DNA of 44,462 nucleotides, from assembly GCA_910579075.1 (NCBI GenBank), contig CAJTSV010000020.1, positions 1-44,462 on the forward strand, in the 5' to 3' direction. Every line of letters begins with the position of its first letter. Positions within the stretch are counted from its first letter, which is position 1. The stretch comes from an uncultured Eubacterium sp. (GTDB taxonomy: Bacteria; Bacillota; Clostridia; Lachnospirales; Lachnospiraceae). The notes beneath the pieces were generated by a model, which saw only the letters and a program-made list of their open reading frames with translations, searched no databases and was not told the origin of the DNA. A program made the translations under genes and the position numbers. This document shows, piece after piece, positions 26,091-34,178 of the stretch.

Positions 26091-26178
26091 CTGCCGCATT
26101 AAGAAAAATGATACAAGATATCGTTCCTTTGCATCGTTTTTATACTATTTCTTGTATATGTTTTGCCTGATGCGGCAG
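26091..26178. repeat. 88-bp long imperfect palindrome (MITE-like or terminator hairpin)
   Basis: ctgccgcat at 26091 and atgcggcag at 26170 are exact inverted copies. The match continues inward with small bulges (atacaaga against tcttgtat), giving arms of about 35 bases. It lies between the plus-strand gene ending at 25975 and the minus-strand pseudogene ending at 26203, so it could end both transcripts or be a miniature inverted-repeat element. Confidence 0.65.
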
Positions 26179-26202
26179 TCCGGTGCAAACGATAGCTGCT
26201 GG

Positions 26203-26709
26203 TTATCCAATCAGCACGTTCTTTCCACAGAAAGCAAATCCATAATGGTGAATCTGTTCTGCCAGAATCCCTCGTGCAGTCAGTTCACAGTCATAGTTTC
26301 TGGATTCTATCTGTCTGTGTGCAGCCTTGACGGTTTCTGTAAGCGATGCTTCGTCTTCTGCATCCTGTACCTTGAAAGCTTCCATCGCAGATTCATAAGT
26401 CTGGCATTTCAGGCTTGCAAAGCTTAGAAATATGACAGGATAACTGCCCTGAAGCTGGCGGTATGCATCTTTTTTCCAGATGGAAAGCCCTTCAAACAGG
26501 TCTGACCGCCCTGCATAGCGGTTTGAGAAAAAGCATTCCAGCATGTGCAGGTTCAATGTTTTTCCAAAGCGGCGCGGACGCGTAATCAGCGTAGCCGTAT
26601 CTCCATTTTCCCACCATTCTCTGATGAAATCGGATTTATCAATAAAAAAATACTGGTTTGTGCGCAGGTATTCAAAATCCTGGCCGCCGATAGCGATTGT
26701 CTGGCTCAT
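26203..26709 (-). pseudogene. AAA-ATPase-like/PD-(D/E)XK nuclease family protein with internal deletion
   Basis: A 168-residue ORF with a good ribosome site (GGAGGT). Residues 1-110 match the N-terminus of the AAA-ATPase-like family found with DUF1703 (QDFEYLRTNQYFFIDKSDFI, TLITRPRRFGKTLNLHMLE with the Walker A region, LFEGLSIWKKDAYRQLQGSY). From about residue 115 it jumps to the extreme C-terminus of the same family (AFKVQDAEDEASL, HYGFAFCGKNVLIG). Full members are about 500-580 residues, so some 350 residues including Walker B and most of the nuclease domain are gone, in frame. These proteins are abundant in gut Clostridia and Bacteroidetes; function is poorly known. This copy is surely inactive as an ATPase. 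Confidence 0.8.
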
Positions 26710-27059
26710 GTGTCTGTACCTCCGGTGTGATGCAGAATGCTGGTAACCATTTGATAGTTACCCAATTTACCCTTGACAGGGTTATCAGGATATGAGGCTG
26801 TAAATAGTAACATTCGATACCCTGCCTGCTACAGATATTTCGTACAGCAGTGATGGTATCATCTTATCACAGGTATGGAAGAAGGTCAATTTCAGGAAAA
26901 AAGAATGCCGGCAGGAATTGTGACTGCTGGAAGCATCCTGCTTTTCTTTTTTGGAGACAGAGTCCTGTCTTTTTTTTGTGGAATTTTCACAAAATTGCAC
27001 TAAAAAAACACCGGTTTTCATATCAAATAATGGAAATCGAGTGAATTTCTTCTTTGGAG
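26710..27059. other. Intergenic stretch with one terminator-like hairpin
   Basis: No supported gene. A ggtaac-N9-gttacc dyad lies at 26742-26762 before the minus-strand pseudogene. At 26955-26977 agacag-agtc-ctgtct is followed by eight T, a short but typical terminator on the plus strand. A TTGACA at 26773 has no clear -10, so an upstream transcript for this terminator is not proven. The half-site aaatagtaac at 26802 resembles the operator arm at 27113. Confidence 0.5.
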
Positions 27060-27088
27060 TTGTAAAAATCAGTTTTTTGATATAGAAT
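27060..27088 (+). promoter_or_regulatory. Promoter of the glycan operon
   Basis: TTGTAA (27060-27065) and TAGAAT (27083-27088) with a 17-base spacer. The predicted start, near 27095, falls at the edge of a perfect dyad. About 180 bases of leader precede the first gene. Confidence 0.6.
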
Positions 27089-27094
27089 ACTTAC

Positions 27095-27123
27095 AGTCAC
27101 TATTTGAGATAAAAATAGTGACT
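27095..27123 (+). promoter_or_regulatory. 11-bp perfect dyad at the glycan promoter start site
   Basis: AGTCACTATTT and AAATAGTGACT are exact inverted copies around GAGATAA. Placed on the predicted transcription start, it has the position expected of a repressor operator. The binding protein is unknown. Confidence 0.65.
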
Positions 27124-27156
27124 AATAGAATTATACGGTTTCAAACTGGACAGACA

Positions 27157-27206
27157 GCATATTTCGCAATTCCCGGAATGGGATGTCCCATATGGGAAAA
27201 ATATGC
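27157..27206 (+). promoter_or_regulatory. Bulged leader hairpin of the glycan operon
   Basis: gcatattt pairs with aaatatgc, then after a 5-base bulge ttccc pairs with gggaa, and beyond a GGA/AT internal loop atggg pairs with cccat. About 17 pairs in 50 bases, in the 5' leader of an operon that encodes LoaP. It is a candidate LoaP RNA target; folding was done by eye. Confidence 0.55.
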
Positions 27207-27230
27207 AGACATGATACCAGTTTACCGGAT

Positions 27231-27262
27231 ATGCACATAGCGGTCAAGCAAAATATGTGCAT
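27231..27262 (+). promoter_or_regulatory. Hairpin next to the ribosome site of the Wzz-like gene
   Basis: atgcacata and tatgtgcat form a perfect 9-pair stem with a 14-base loop. Its right arm ends one base before the AGGAG site (27264-27268), so it could influence translation or RNA stability. Confidence 0.55.
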
Positions 27263-27275
27263 CAGGAGAATACAT

Positions 27276-28736
27276 ATGAATAAAAATAATGACTGGAAGA
27301 AATCTGAGGAAATTGAAATCGACCTTGCAGACCTGATAAAAAGGCTCTGCATGAAGTGGAAGCAGATTTTAATCTGTGCCCTGGCGTTTGCCGTGCTGGC
27401 AGGCGGATATGGGTATCTGAAAAATAAAAGCCGTGCAGATTTGCCGCAGCTGGATGAAGGGGAAGAAATCGAACTGACGCAGGAAGAACAGCAGAGCGTG
27501 CTGTCCGCAGTACAGCTGCAGGCAGAAAACGCCGGGCTGGAACAGTATCTGGAAACTTCCCTGCTGATGAAAGCAGACCCGTACCATAAGCACAAAACAT
27601 ATATGCTTTACAGCATTGAGCAGGCAGACAGGCGCGACGTGCAGAAAATTACAGAAAGCTATTTAAGCTTTGTCATGTATGGCGGTGCTGCGGATGCCCT
27701 GAAAAAAACCGGCAGGGAATGGGATTTGGACAAAAGCTGTCTTGCGGAGATTATGACGGCGTACCAGAGAAATTACAGCTATCCGTATCAGGTTGCAGTA
27801 GAAGAAGCCGCAGGCGGGGATATGCAGGCGGAAGCAGTATTTTATATAGACCTGACGGCACTGGATGAACAGATGGCCGTGCGTTTTGCAGATGCTATGC
27901 AGGAAGTGCTGGAAGCGCATGCCACACAGGTAAAAAAACAGGCTGGAAACCACAGGCTGAAGCTGGTCAGTACAGAGCATGCCGTTGTGGCAGACAGCAA
28001 TCTGCAGGTGCAGCAGCATGACAAGCGGGCACAGCTGGCAGCGAACAAGGAAAGCCTGAAGACGATGACAGAAGCGTTCAGCGAAACACAGCTGGCAGTT
28101 TATGAGAAAGAGACACAGCTGGCAGGAGAACAGCGGGAAACGGATGACGGGAGCGAAACAGAGAGTCTGGAAGAAGAAACTGCTGCTGGCGGAAGCCTGT
28201 CTTCGGCAGTCCGATACGGCATTCTTGGATTTGCCGGCGGGATGTTCCTGTACTGCTGTATCTTCGGCTGCTGGTATCTGTTCCGTGACACGGTAAAAAG
28301 CGCCCGGGAAATGAAAGAGCTGTATACATTTCCGTTTTACGGCGGAATTCCTTCAAAGAAACAAATATCGGCGGAATCCGGCGTACAGGCAGGCATGCAC
28401 AAAGCAGTGCAGCTTGTGAACCGGGTGCGCCTTGCCTGCAAAAAACAGGAAATTACGCGTCTGTGCCTGGCATCGGATTTTGCACTGGATGACCGGGAAA
28501 GGGAATGGATGAAATTGATAGCCGGACAGCTGAAAGAGTCTGGCATTGATGCTGTATCTGCTGAAAATGCCGGTTCTGATACAGCACTGTGGGACATGCT
28601 GGCAGAAACCGGAACGGTGATTCTGGTCTGCCGGATGGGCACCACAACGCACCGGATGATAGATGATGCAATGCGGTTTTACCGGGAAAACGGCGTAGCC
28701 GTAATCGGAGCCATGGCGTTTGCATGTGAGGAATAA
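27276..28736 (+). CDS. Wzz/CapA-like polysaccharide co-polymerase
   Basis: A 486-residue membrane protein with the two-helix layout of Wzz/YveK proteins: TM1 at residues 30-48, a large extracytoplasmic helical region, and TM2 near 312-335 (YGILGFAGGMFLYCC). Such proteins set chain length or couple synthesis to export. The first 25 residues (EIEIDLADLIKRLCMKWKQI) are the family's cytoplasmic start. After TM2 comes a cytoplasmic domain of about 140 residues whose strand-helix pattern recalls a BY-kinase fold but has no Walker A motif or tyrosine cluster, so a kinase is unlikely. ATG 27276 follows AGGAG. First gene after the operon promoter and 274 bases before loaP. Confidence 0.8.
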   Translation: MNKNNDWKKSEEIEIDLADLIKRLCMKWKQILICALAFAVLAGGYGYLKNKSRADLPQLDEGEEIELTQEEQQSVLSAVQLQAENAGLEQYLETSLLMKADPYHKHKTYMLYSIEQADRRDVQKITESYLSFVMYGGAADALKKTGREWDLDKSCLAEIMTAYQRNYSYPYQVAVEEAAGGDMQAEAVFYIDLTALDEQMAVRFADAMQEVLEAHATQVKKQAGNHRLKLVSTEHAVVADSNLQVQQHDKRAQLAANKESLKTMTEAFSETQLAVYEKETQLAGEQRETDDGSETESLEEETAAGGSLSSAVRYGILGFAGGMFLYCCIFGCWYLFRDTVKSAREMKELYTFPFYGGIPSKKQISAESGVQAGMHKAVQLVNRVRLACKKQEITRLCLASDFALDDREREWMKLIAGQLKESGIDAVSAENAGSDTALWDMLAETGTVILVCRMGTTTHRMIDDAMRFYRENGVAVIGAMAFACEE

Positions 28737-28770
28737 CGAAAATACAGGATATAAAAATAAGAATCGAAAA

Positions 28771-28825
28771 ATAACCGGACCTGTCCGTGAGAGTCAGAAG
28801 GCTGCACGGACAGGAATGGGGTTAT
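28771..28825 (+). promoter_or_regulatory. Bulged hairpin upstream of loaP (candidate LoaP recognition RNA)
   Basis: ataacc (28771) pairs with ggttat (28820-28825). After an internal loop (GGA against AATGG) cctgtccgtg pairs perfectly with cacggacagg, and an inner agtc-agaa-ggct stem caps it. It lies in the 274-base gap between the Wzz-like gene and loaP. The GGA-containing internal loop resembles that of the 27157 hairpin. The rest of the gap shows no gene; a weak TTGTAA at 28912 has no convincing -10. Confidence 0.65.
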
Positions 28826-29010
28826 AGGGTGCCAGCGGGACAGGCCGGGATATGTAACATCGTGCATATTGCGGAATGGCGGAGCATGTTTTTTCAGAGG
28901 AAAGCGCAGGATTGTAACAGTAGCATAAAAAGCTTCTATATGGTAATATGGATAGGATAAAGATTTGTTTTCCTGATAAAGATATCTGTATGAATAAAAG
29001 GAGGCTTTTT

Positions 29011-29787
29011 ATGTGGTATGTATTGCAGACGATGACAGGCCGGGAAGAAGCACTGGTGGAGATGGTCAGAAAAACAGTGCCGTCCAGCCTTTATGAGGAC
29101 TGTTTTATAGCATATTATGAGAGGGTCTGGCGCAAGCAGCAGCAGAGCATTGTGCATATCGAAAGGCTGTTTCCGGGATATATGCTGATTATTACAGACA
29201 AGCCGGACGAAGTGTTTCTGGAATTAAAGCATATTCCGGCTATGGTCAAGCTGCTGTCTGACGGGGACTTTGGGTTTGTGCCGCTGCGCAGGGAAGAACA
29301 GATGTTTTTCCAGGACCTTTTGGACATGGACAACCCGGACGGGGAGCGGATTGTGCGGCTTTCTTATGTCGAAAAAGACCGCAGTGGGCATGTCTACCGG
29401 GTGTCCGGGCCGCTGCGTGGCTATATGGGACAGGTTGTGAAGTACCAGTTTAAGAAGCGGTATGCGATTATCCGGTTCCGGATGCTGGGCGAAGAAAAAA
29501 CGGCTGCGCTTGGGATTATCCTGAAAGAAGATATCGAGCAGGAGCTGGCCTATGGCAAGGTAGAAGCGCCCGTCCGCGTGCCGGATTATTACAAAACCGA
29601 AATGCCGGAACCGGAACAGGAAGCGGCGTTCCAGACTGGGGATGCCGTGAAGGTGACGGCCGGGTCTATGGATGGCATGGATGGCGTTGTGTGGAAGGTT
29701 GGGAAAGGTGTTGTGGAGATTGGCGTGCATCTGTTTGGACAGGATGTGTCGGTTGAGGTGCCGGTGGATGAGGTTTGTAAGGTATAG
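29011..29787 (+). CDS. loaP: Antiterminator LoaP (NusG paralogue)
   Basis: Specialised NusG paralogue that binds RNA polymerase and lets it read through terminators in long polysaccharide or antibiotic operons. The NGN domain starts at once (MWYVLQTMTGREEALVEM, with RLFPGYMLI in its core) and a C-terminal KOW domain begins near residue 210 (FQTGDAVKVTAGSMDGMDG). Its 258 residues include a longer linker than general NusG. ATG 29011 follows AAAAGGAGG; upstream in-frame ATGs (28948, 28990) lack such a site. It is followed by a strong terminator and then the glycan genes, the arrangement expected for a cis-acting LoaP. Confidence 0.9.
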   Translation: MWYVLQTMTGREEALVEMVRKTVPSSLYEDCFIAYYERVWRKQQQSIVHIERLFPGYMLIITDKPDEVFLELKHIPAMVKLLSDGDFGFVPLRREEQMFFQDLLDMDNPDGERIVRLSYVEKDRSGHVYRVSGPLRGYMGQVVKYQFKKRYAIIRFRMLGEEKTAALGIILKEDIEQELAYGKVEAPVRVPDYYKTEMPEPEQEAAFQTGDAVKVTAGSMDGMDGVVWKVGKGVVEIGVHLFGQDVSVEVPVDEVCKV

Positions 29788-29807
29788 TATTTGTCATGAA
29801 ATGAAGA

Positions 29808-29861
29808 AATACGAGAGCAGCAGATTATGCTGCTGCTCGTATTTTTTATTTGCGTTTTTTT
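29808..29861 (+). terminator. Strong intrinsic terminator between loaP and the glycan genes
   Basis: aatacgagagcagca pairs with tgctgctgctcgtatt with one bulge and a 5-base loop, followed by TTTTTTATTT and a second T7 run. It should stop polymerase before the glycosyltransferases unless antitermination occurs. Confidence 0.9.
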
Positions 29862-29895
29862 GAATATTTATCAGTAAAATTAAGGAAGTCAGATT

Positions 29896-30999
29896 ATGAA
29901 AATTGTAATTGTAAACTGTTTTGATACATATGAACACAGGGCTGAACTCCTGTTTCATGCTTTTCAGGAAAAAGGCCACAGGGTAGAGGTATTTGCATCT
30001 GATTTCTGCCATATTGAGAAGAAAAGGCGCGAAGGTGGAAAAAAGGGATTCCGGTATTTCAGGACGCTGCCATACACAAAAAATATGTCATTACAGAGAC
30101 TGTATTCACATGTACGGCTGTCCAGGATTATATTTAAAACGATAGAAAAGCAGGCAGACACGATAGACCTTTTATGGGTATTTGTTCCGCCAAACAGCTT
30201 TGCAGAGAGAGCTGGGAAGATTAAGAAAAAATATCCGCGAATGAGGCTGGTTTTGGATATGATTGATTTGTGGCCGGAAACCATGCCTGTTAACGCATGG
30301 AAATCTGTATTTCCACTCCGTCTCTGGGGACAGATTCGCAATGTGGGATTGAAAAATGCTGATTTTATTACAGTAGAATGTAATTTATATAAAAAAACGC
30401 TTGGGAGTATTCTGGATGGAAAACGGGTTGAAACGCTGTATCTGGCAAGACAGCCTGTGGAATATAAACCGCAGCTGCATCTGCCGGATGACAGAATCAG
30501 CCTGTGCTACCTTGGTTCCATGAATCATATTATTGATATCGATTTAATTGGAAGGATTATCCGGGCATGTAAAAAGCACAAGCCTGTCATTTTGCATATG
30601 ATTGGAAGCGGAGAGAACAGGGAGCGTTTTATCCAGGTATGCGCGGATGCCGGTGCAGTCATTGTATATCATGGAAAGATTTATGACAGGAAAGAAAAAC
30701 AGCGCATTTTTGATTCCTGTCATTATGGACTGAATATTATGAAAGGTTCTGTATGCGTGGGATTTACGATGAAAAGCGTAGATTACTTAGAATATGGCCT
30801 TCCAATGATTAATAATATCAGGGGAGATACGTGGGAAGCTGTGGAAAGATACGGAATAGGACTGAACTGGAGGGAAGGCTGTTTTAAAGCTGACGATGGA
30901 TGCGGCAGACGGCATGCATGCCGTGCGTATTTTGAAAAATTTTTATCACAGACGCATTTTGAAAAGAAGGTTCAGAAAATTATTCAGATGGCGGAGTGA
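29896..30999 (+). CDS. Glycosyltransferase, GT4-like
   Basis: A 367-residue cytoplasmic GT-B glycosyltransferase that would add a sugar from an NDP-sugar to a lipid-linked glycan. The N-terminus MKIVIVNCFDTYEHRAELLF is the first Rossmann strand; DMIDLWPETMPVNA resembles WbuB-type enzymes. The second domain starts near residue 195 (LCYLGSMNHIIDIDLI), and SVCVGFTMKSVDYLEYGLPM is the nucleotide-sugar binding region with the family glutamate. It is the first gene behind the LoaP terminator. Base composition is intermediate between the core genes and the AT-rich genes that follow. Donor and acceptor are unknown. Confidence 0.85.
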   Translation: MKIVIVNCFDTYEHRAELLFHAFQEKGHRVEVFASDFCHIEKKRREGGKKGFRYFRTLPYTKNMSLQRLYSHVRLSRIIFKTIEKQADTIDLLWVFVPPNSFAERAGKIKKKYPRMRLVLDMIDLWPETMPVNAWKSVFPLRLWGQIRNVGLKNADFITVECNLYKKTLGSILDGKRVETLYLARQPVEYKPQLHLPDDRISLCYLGSMNHIIDIDLIGRIIRACKKHKPVILHMIGSGENRERFIQVCADAGAVIVYHGKIYDRKEKQRIFDSCHYGLNIMKGSVCVGFTMKSVDYLEYGLPMINNIRGDTWEAVERYGIGLNWREGCFKADDGCGRRHACRAYFEKFLSQTHFEKKVQKIIQMAE

Positions 31000-31054
31000 C
31001 AGGGAACAGCGTCAGATTTGGAAAGAAATCATATATAGAGGAGGATGACGGAGA

Positions 31055-31660
31055 ATGCAGAAACAGGATAAAAAATTTCGGGATAGGACATCGAACTATG
31101 GATTGGGAGAAATTGTAAAAAATGCAATGTCGGTCATTTGGAATAAAATATGGTTTCCTTCAGTACGGCTTATCAGATATCCAGTCATTATACGTGGAAA
31201 AAAATATATTGATTGGGGGAAAAATTTAACAACAGGATATAATTGCCGAATAGAAGTAAATGGTGAGCATCAGGAAAAAGTACTCGTTTTTGGAGAAAAT
31301 GTTAATATGGGAGACTATGTGAGCATTCGTTGCGCGGAAAAGATAAATATTGGAAGTGGAGTGCTGATGGGTTCTAAGGTTTTGGTTTTGGATAATTCTC
31401 ATGGAAAGTACAAGGGGAGAGGGAAGCATGATTATCCAGATGTGGCTCCAAATAAACGTAAATTGCAGACTGCTCCAGTCAATATAGAAGATAATGTCTG
31501 GATTGGGGAAGGAGCAGTTATTCAGATGGGAGTAACCGTAGGCAGGGGAAGCATTATTGCGGCCAACAGTGTTGTGACCAAAGATATTCCGCCAAAGGTT
31601 ATTGCAGGAGGAGTTCCGGCCAGAGTGATAAAGAAGTGGGAAACAGAATATTGGAAATAG
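31055..31660 (+). CDS. Hexapeptide-repeat acyltransferase
   Basis: A 201-residue left-handed beta-helix acyltransferase, likely acetylating a sugar of the glycan with acetyl-CoA. Hexapeptide turns are seen in VLVFGENVNMGDYVSIRCA and INIGSGVLMGSKVLV. The catalytic His lies in LDNSHGKY, and the C-terminal IEDNVWIGEGAVIQMGVTVG and VIAGGVPARVIKKW are characteristic. ATG 31055 has GGAG just before it. The sugar acceptor is unknown; a true maltose/galactoside acetyltransferase is unlikely given the gene neighbourhood. Confidence 0.9.
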   Translation: MQKQDKKFRDRTSNYGLGEIVKNAMSVIWNKIWFPSVRLIRYPVIIRGKKYIDWGKNLTTGYNCRIEVNGEHQEKVLVFGENVNMGDYVSIRCAEKINIGSGVLMGSKVLVLDNSHGKYKGRGKHDYPDVAPNKRKLQTAPVNIEDNVWIGEGAVIQMGVTVGRGSIIAANSVVTKDIPPKVIAGGVPARVIKKWETEYWK

Positions 31661-31769
31661 GGAAATGAGTAGTTCAGGGAAGTATATTTATATGGATATT
31701 TTTATGCGGATATGTCTATGTGAAAAAAATTTTTGGGGCTGTATAAAAAGTAATACGAGGATTTAATAT

Positions 31770-32861
31770 ATGCGGACAATTGTTATTAGTGGAATAAATT
31801 TATATGAAGGCGGGCCGCTTTCCATTTATTATGACTGTCTGGATGCGGTTTGGAGAACAGGGCTTTATAAGGAGTATAGAATTATTGCGTTTGTCCATAA
31901 AAAAGAACTGTTTCAAAAATACAAAGATATAGTAAAAATTTTGGAATTGCCAAAATCAAGACGGAGCTATATGCACAGGCTATATTATGAGTATATTTTT
32001 TTTCATGGATTTTCCAAAATGCATCATATTGATGTTTGGTTTTCTTTGCATGACATGACGCCTTTTGTGAAAGCTGACCGGATTTATACATATTGTCATA
32101 ATCCAGGTCCATTTATGAAAAAAGATATCACAAAGATAAAATACAGCCTGAAAATGGTTTTATTTGCATTTTTGTATCGGTATGTTTACCGGATAAATAT
32201 TGCTTCTGCTGATGCAGTTATAGTGCAGCAGGATTGGATGAGACAGGAATTTTACAAAATGTACCCGGTCAGAAATGTTATTGTTGCAAGGCCGGATATG
32301 CCAAGAGCCCATGAATTCACAGACAGAAGCCGGAAGAATAAAAAAACAGTATTTATTTATGCGGCATATCCAAGATATTTTAAAAATTTTGAAGCGGTGC
32401 TGGATGCATGCTGGATGCTGGAGCACAAAGAATTTCATAATTTTGAATTATGGATAACAATTGATGGCACTGAAAATAAATACGCTAAAGAGCTTTATAA
32501 AAAATACAGTATTTTGAATAACGTGCGATGGATGGGAATATTGGATAGAAACGAACTGTTTTGCAGGTATGAAGAAGCTGACTGTCTGGTATTTCCTTCC
32601 TTGCTGGAAACATGGGGGCTGCCGGTCAGTGAATTTAAAAAAACTGGCAAGGGTATGATACTGGCAGACCTGCCATATGCACATGAGGCACTTGGGAGTT
32701 ATGACAAGGTTTTGTTTTTTGACACAGATAGTGTGGGAAGTCTTGCAAAAGCCATGGCGCAAGTGATTCGTGGCAGCGTCTGCTATATGAAAGTAACTGA
32801 GAAAGCAGTAAAGGAACCATATGCTGAAAACTGGGCGGAGCTTTTTCAAATGATATTGTAA
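31770..32861 (+). CDS. Glycosyltransferase, GT4-like
   Basis: A 363-residue GT-B enzyme. The N-terminal domain includes SGINLYEGGPLSIYYDCL, a Gly-rich loop typical of sugar transferases in O-antigen loci, and ASADAVIVQQDWMRQEF. The C-terminal domain reads KTVFIYAAYPRYFKNFEA (start of the nucleotide-binding half), then RWMGILDRNELFCRYEEAD and FPSLLETWGLPVSEFKKTG, the EX7E-type retaining GT4 signature. Strongly AT-rich. The 109-base gap before it shows no clear signal. Donor unknown. Confidence 0.85.
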   Translation: MRTIVISGINLYEGGPLSIYYDCLDAVWRTGLYKEYRIIAFVHKKELFQKYKDIVKILELPKSRRSYMHRLYYEYIFFHGFSKMHHIDVWFSLHDMTPFVKADRIYTYCHNPGPFMKKDITKIKYSLKMVLFAFLYRYVYRINIASADAVIVQQDWMRQEFYKMYPVRNVIVARPDMPRAHEFTDRSRKNKKTVFIYAAYPRYFKNFEAVLDACWMLEHKEFHNFELWITIDGTENKYAKELYKKYSILNNVRWMGILDRNELFCRYEEADCLVFPSLLETWGLPVSEFKKTGKGMILADLPYAHEALGSYDKVLFFDTDSVGSLAKAMAQVIRGSVCYMKVTEKAVKEPYAENWAELFQMIL

Positions 32862-32905
32862 AAGATGTGGCTAATCAGGAAGAATAAATAAGGACGGTAA
32901 AGATA

Positions 32906-34174
32906 TTGGGAAAAGAAAAATATGCATACGTGACTTACAGAAATCTATATCTTTTTGCTGCATTGATAATTGGAATTAAAGAAATTGTTGTTTATAACAC
33001 AAATGGTGCAGCATCCTTTCAGCCGTCAATTGGAAGATTGCTAATGGCAGCAATTCTGATTGTTCATTGCTTTACGATATGCCTGATGATTCCGTTATTA
33101 AAAAAAGCAAAAGCTATCAGAATTACATACAACATGATGCCACGATACAAATTTACATTTCATAATAAGCGCATTCATTGGTTTATGTTTTTTTTATTTA
33201 TAGTTGAAATTATATTTACCTTGCGAAGCGGAAATGCACGGCTTTTTGCAACAGTTAATTCCAGCATTTCGTTTTTATTTAATTTATTCCGCCCAGCTGT
33301 TTTTATGCCAATATATTATGTTGCTGCCAGAGATTTGAAGAAACCACTGTACTGGATAAATATTCTGCTGTATATGGTATACCAAGTGATATGTGGATGG
33401 AGTGGATTTATCCTTACAGTGTTTTTTCTGGAGTTGTTTTTGTATTTAAAAAACAGAAAAATAAATAAAGCTGTTTTGCTGATGTGTCAGCTGAACTGGC
33501 TGTTTGTAGTATGTTTAATTTTTGCAGGGGCTTTTGTATATAGTTATGCATATTCTATGAAGATGAGCGTTCGGATGGGGTATGGATTTTCTCAGCTGGA
33601 ATTCATAGATGCATTGACGAAACTGGTTTCCAGGCTGACAAATTATTCAGATAGTGTTGTAGCATTTCAAAATCATTCCAGAATAGCAGAACTTTATAGA
33701 GAACAGGGAATCTGGGCTGCAGAGGTGCTTAGTATATTTAAGAGTGTGCTTCCAAGATTTATCATGCCGAACAAAGAATTCCGGGCACTTACCAATATTG
33801 TGTGGCAGTCTATCTGGCCAGATATTTCCAATGCAACAGGAACGGGATATAACAGCTTGATATATTTTGGTAATATTTTAGAAGCTGATTTTGGCTGTTT
33901 TATTCTTTCTATTTTGACAGCACTGATTTTGTTTATTTGTACAAAAAAATTTTTATATGCATTTGATAGTGGAAATGGTGATATGGATATTGTTTTCTTT
34001 TTGTACGCAGCACAAATATGTACTGGAACGGGAATGACTAATATAGCAGGATATTTCCCTGTAATATATATGGTTCCATTTATGATATTGGTTGGAGTGA
34101 TTAAAATAAGGAATGTGCATGTCTTGCCTGTCAGGAGTGGAATATCTGGTATTTACGTGGAAGGGAGTACATAG
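32906..34174 (+). CDS. Wzy-like oligosaccharide repeat-unit polymerase
   Basis: A 422-residue protein with about ten to twelve hydrophobic helices and a large loop in the C-terminal half (around NHSRIAELYREQGIWAAEVL and LPRFIMPNKEFRALTNIV), the layout of Wzy/O-antigen polymerases, which join lipid-linked repeat units outside the membrane. Sequence conservation in this family is low, so the call rests on topology, on the GTGYNSLIYFGNILEADFG region, and on the presence of Wzz-like and Wzx-like genes in the same locus. The start is TTG 32906 with AAGGACGG upstream. Confidence 0.75.
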   Translation: MGKEKYAYVTYRNLYLFAALIIGIKEIVVYNTNGAASFQPSIGRLLMAAILIVHCFTICLMIPLLKKAKAIRITYNMMPRYKFTFHNKRIHWFMFFLFIVEIIFTLRSGNARLFATVNSSISFLFNLFRPAVFMPIYYVAARDLKKPLYWINILLYMVYQVICGWSGFILTVFFLELFLYLKNRKINKAVLLMCQLNWLFVVCLIFAGAFVYSYAYSMKMSVRMGYGFSQLEFIDALTKLVSRLTNYSDSVVAFQNHSRIAELYREQGIWAAEVLSIFKSVLPRFIMPNKEFRALTNIVWQSIWPDISNATGTGYNSLIYFGNILEADFGCFILSILTALILFICTKKFLYAFDSGNGDMDIVFFLYAAQICTGTGMTNIAGYFPVIYMVPFMILVGVIKIRNVHVLPVRSGISGIYVEGST

Positions 34175-34178
34175 AGGA

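Noticed and set aside
25982..26170. Small plus-strand ORF over the A8-G9 tract
   Set aside because: It crosses the homopolymer and palindrome and has no ribosome site or similarity.
27276..28736. BY-kinase (Wzc-type) reading of the co-polymerase
   Set aside because: The cytoplasmic domain has no Walker A motif and no C-terminal tyrosine cluster, so only a co-polymerase call is supported.
28912..28949. Possible internal promoter before loaP
   Set aside because: TTGTAA is present but no good -10 occurs at 16-18 bases; too weak to list.
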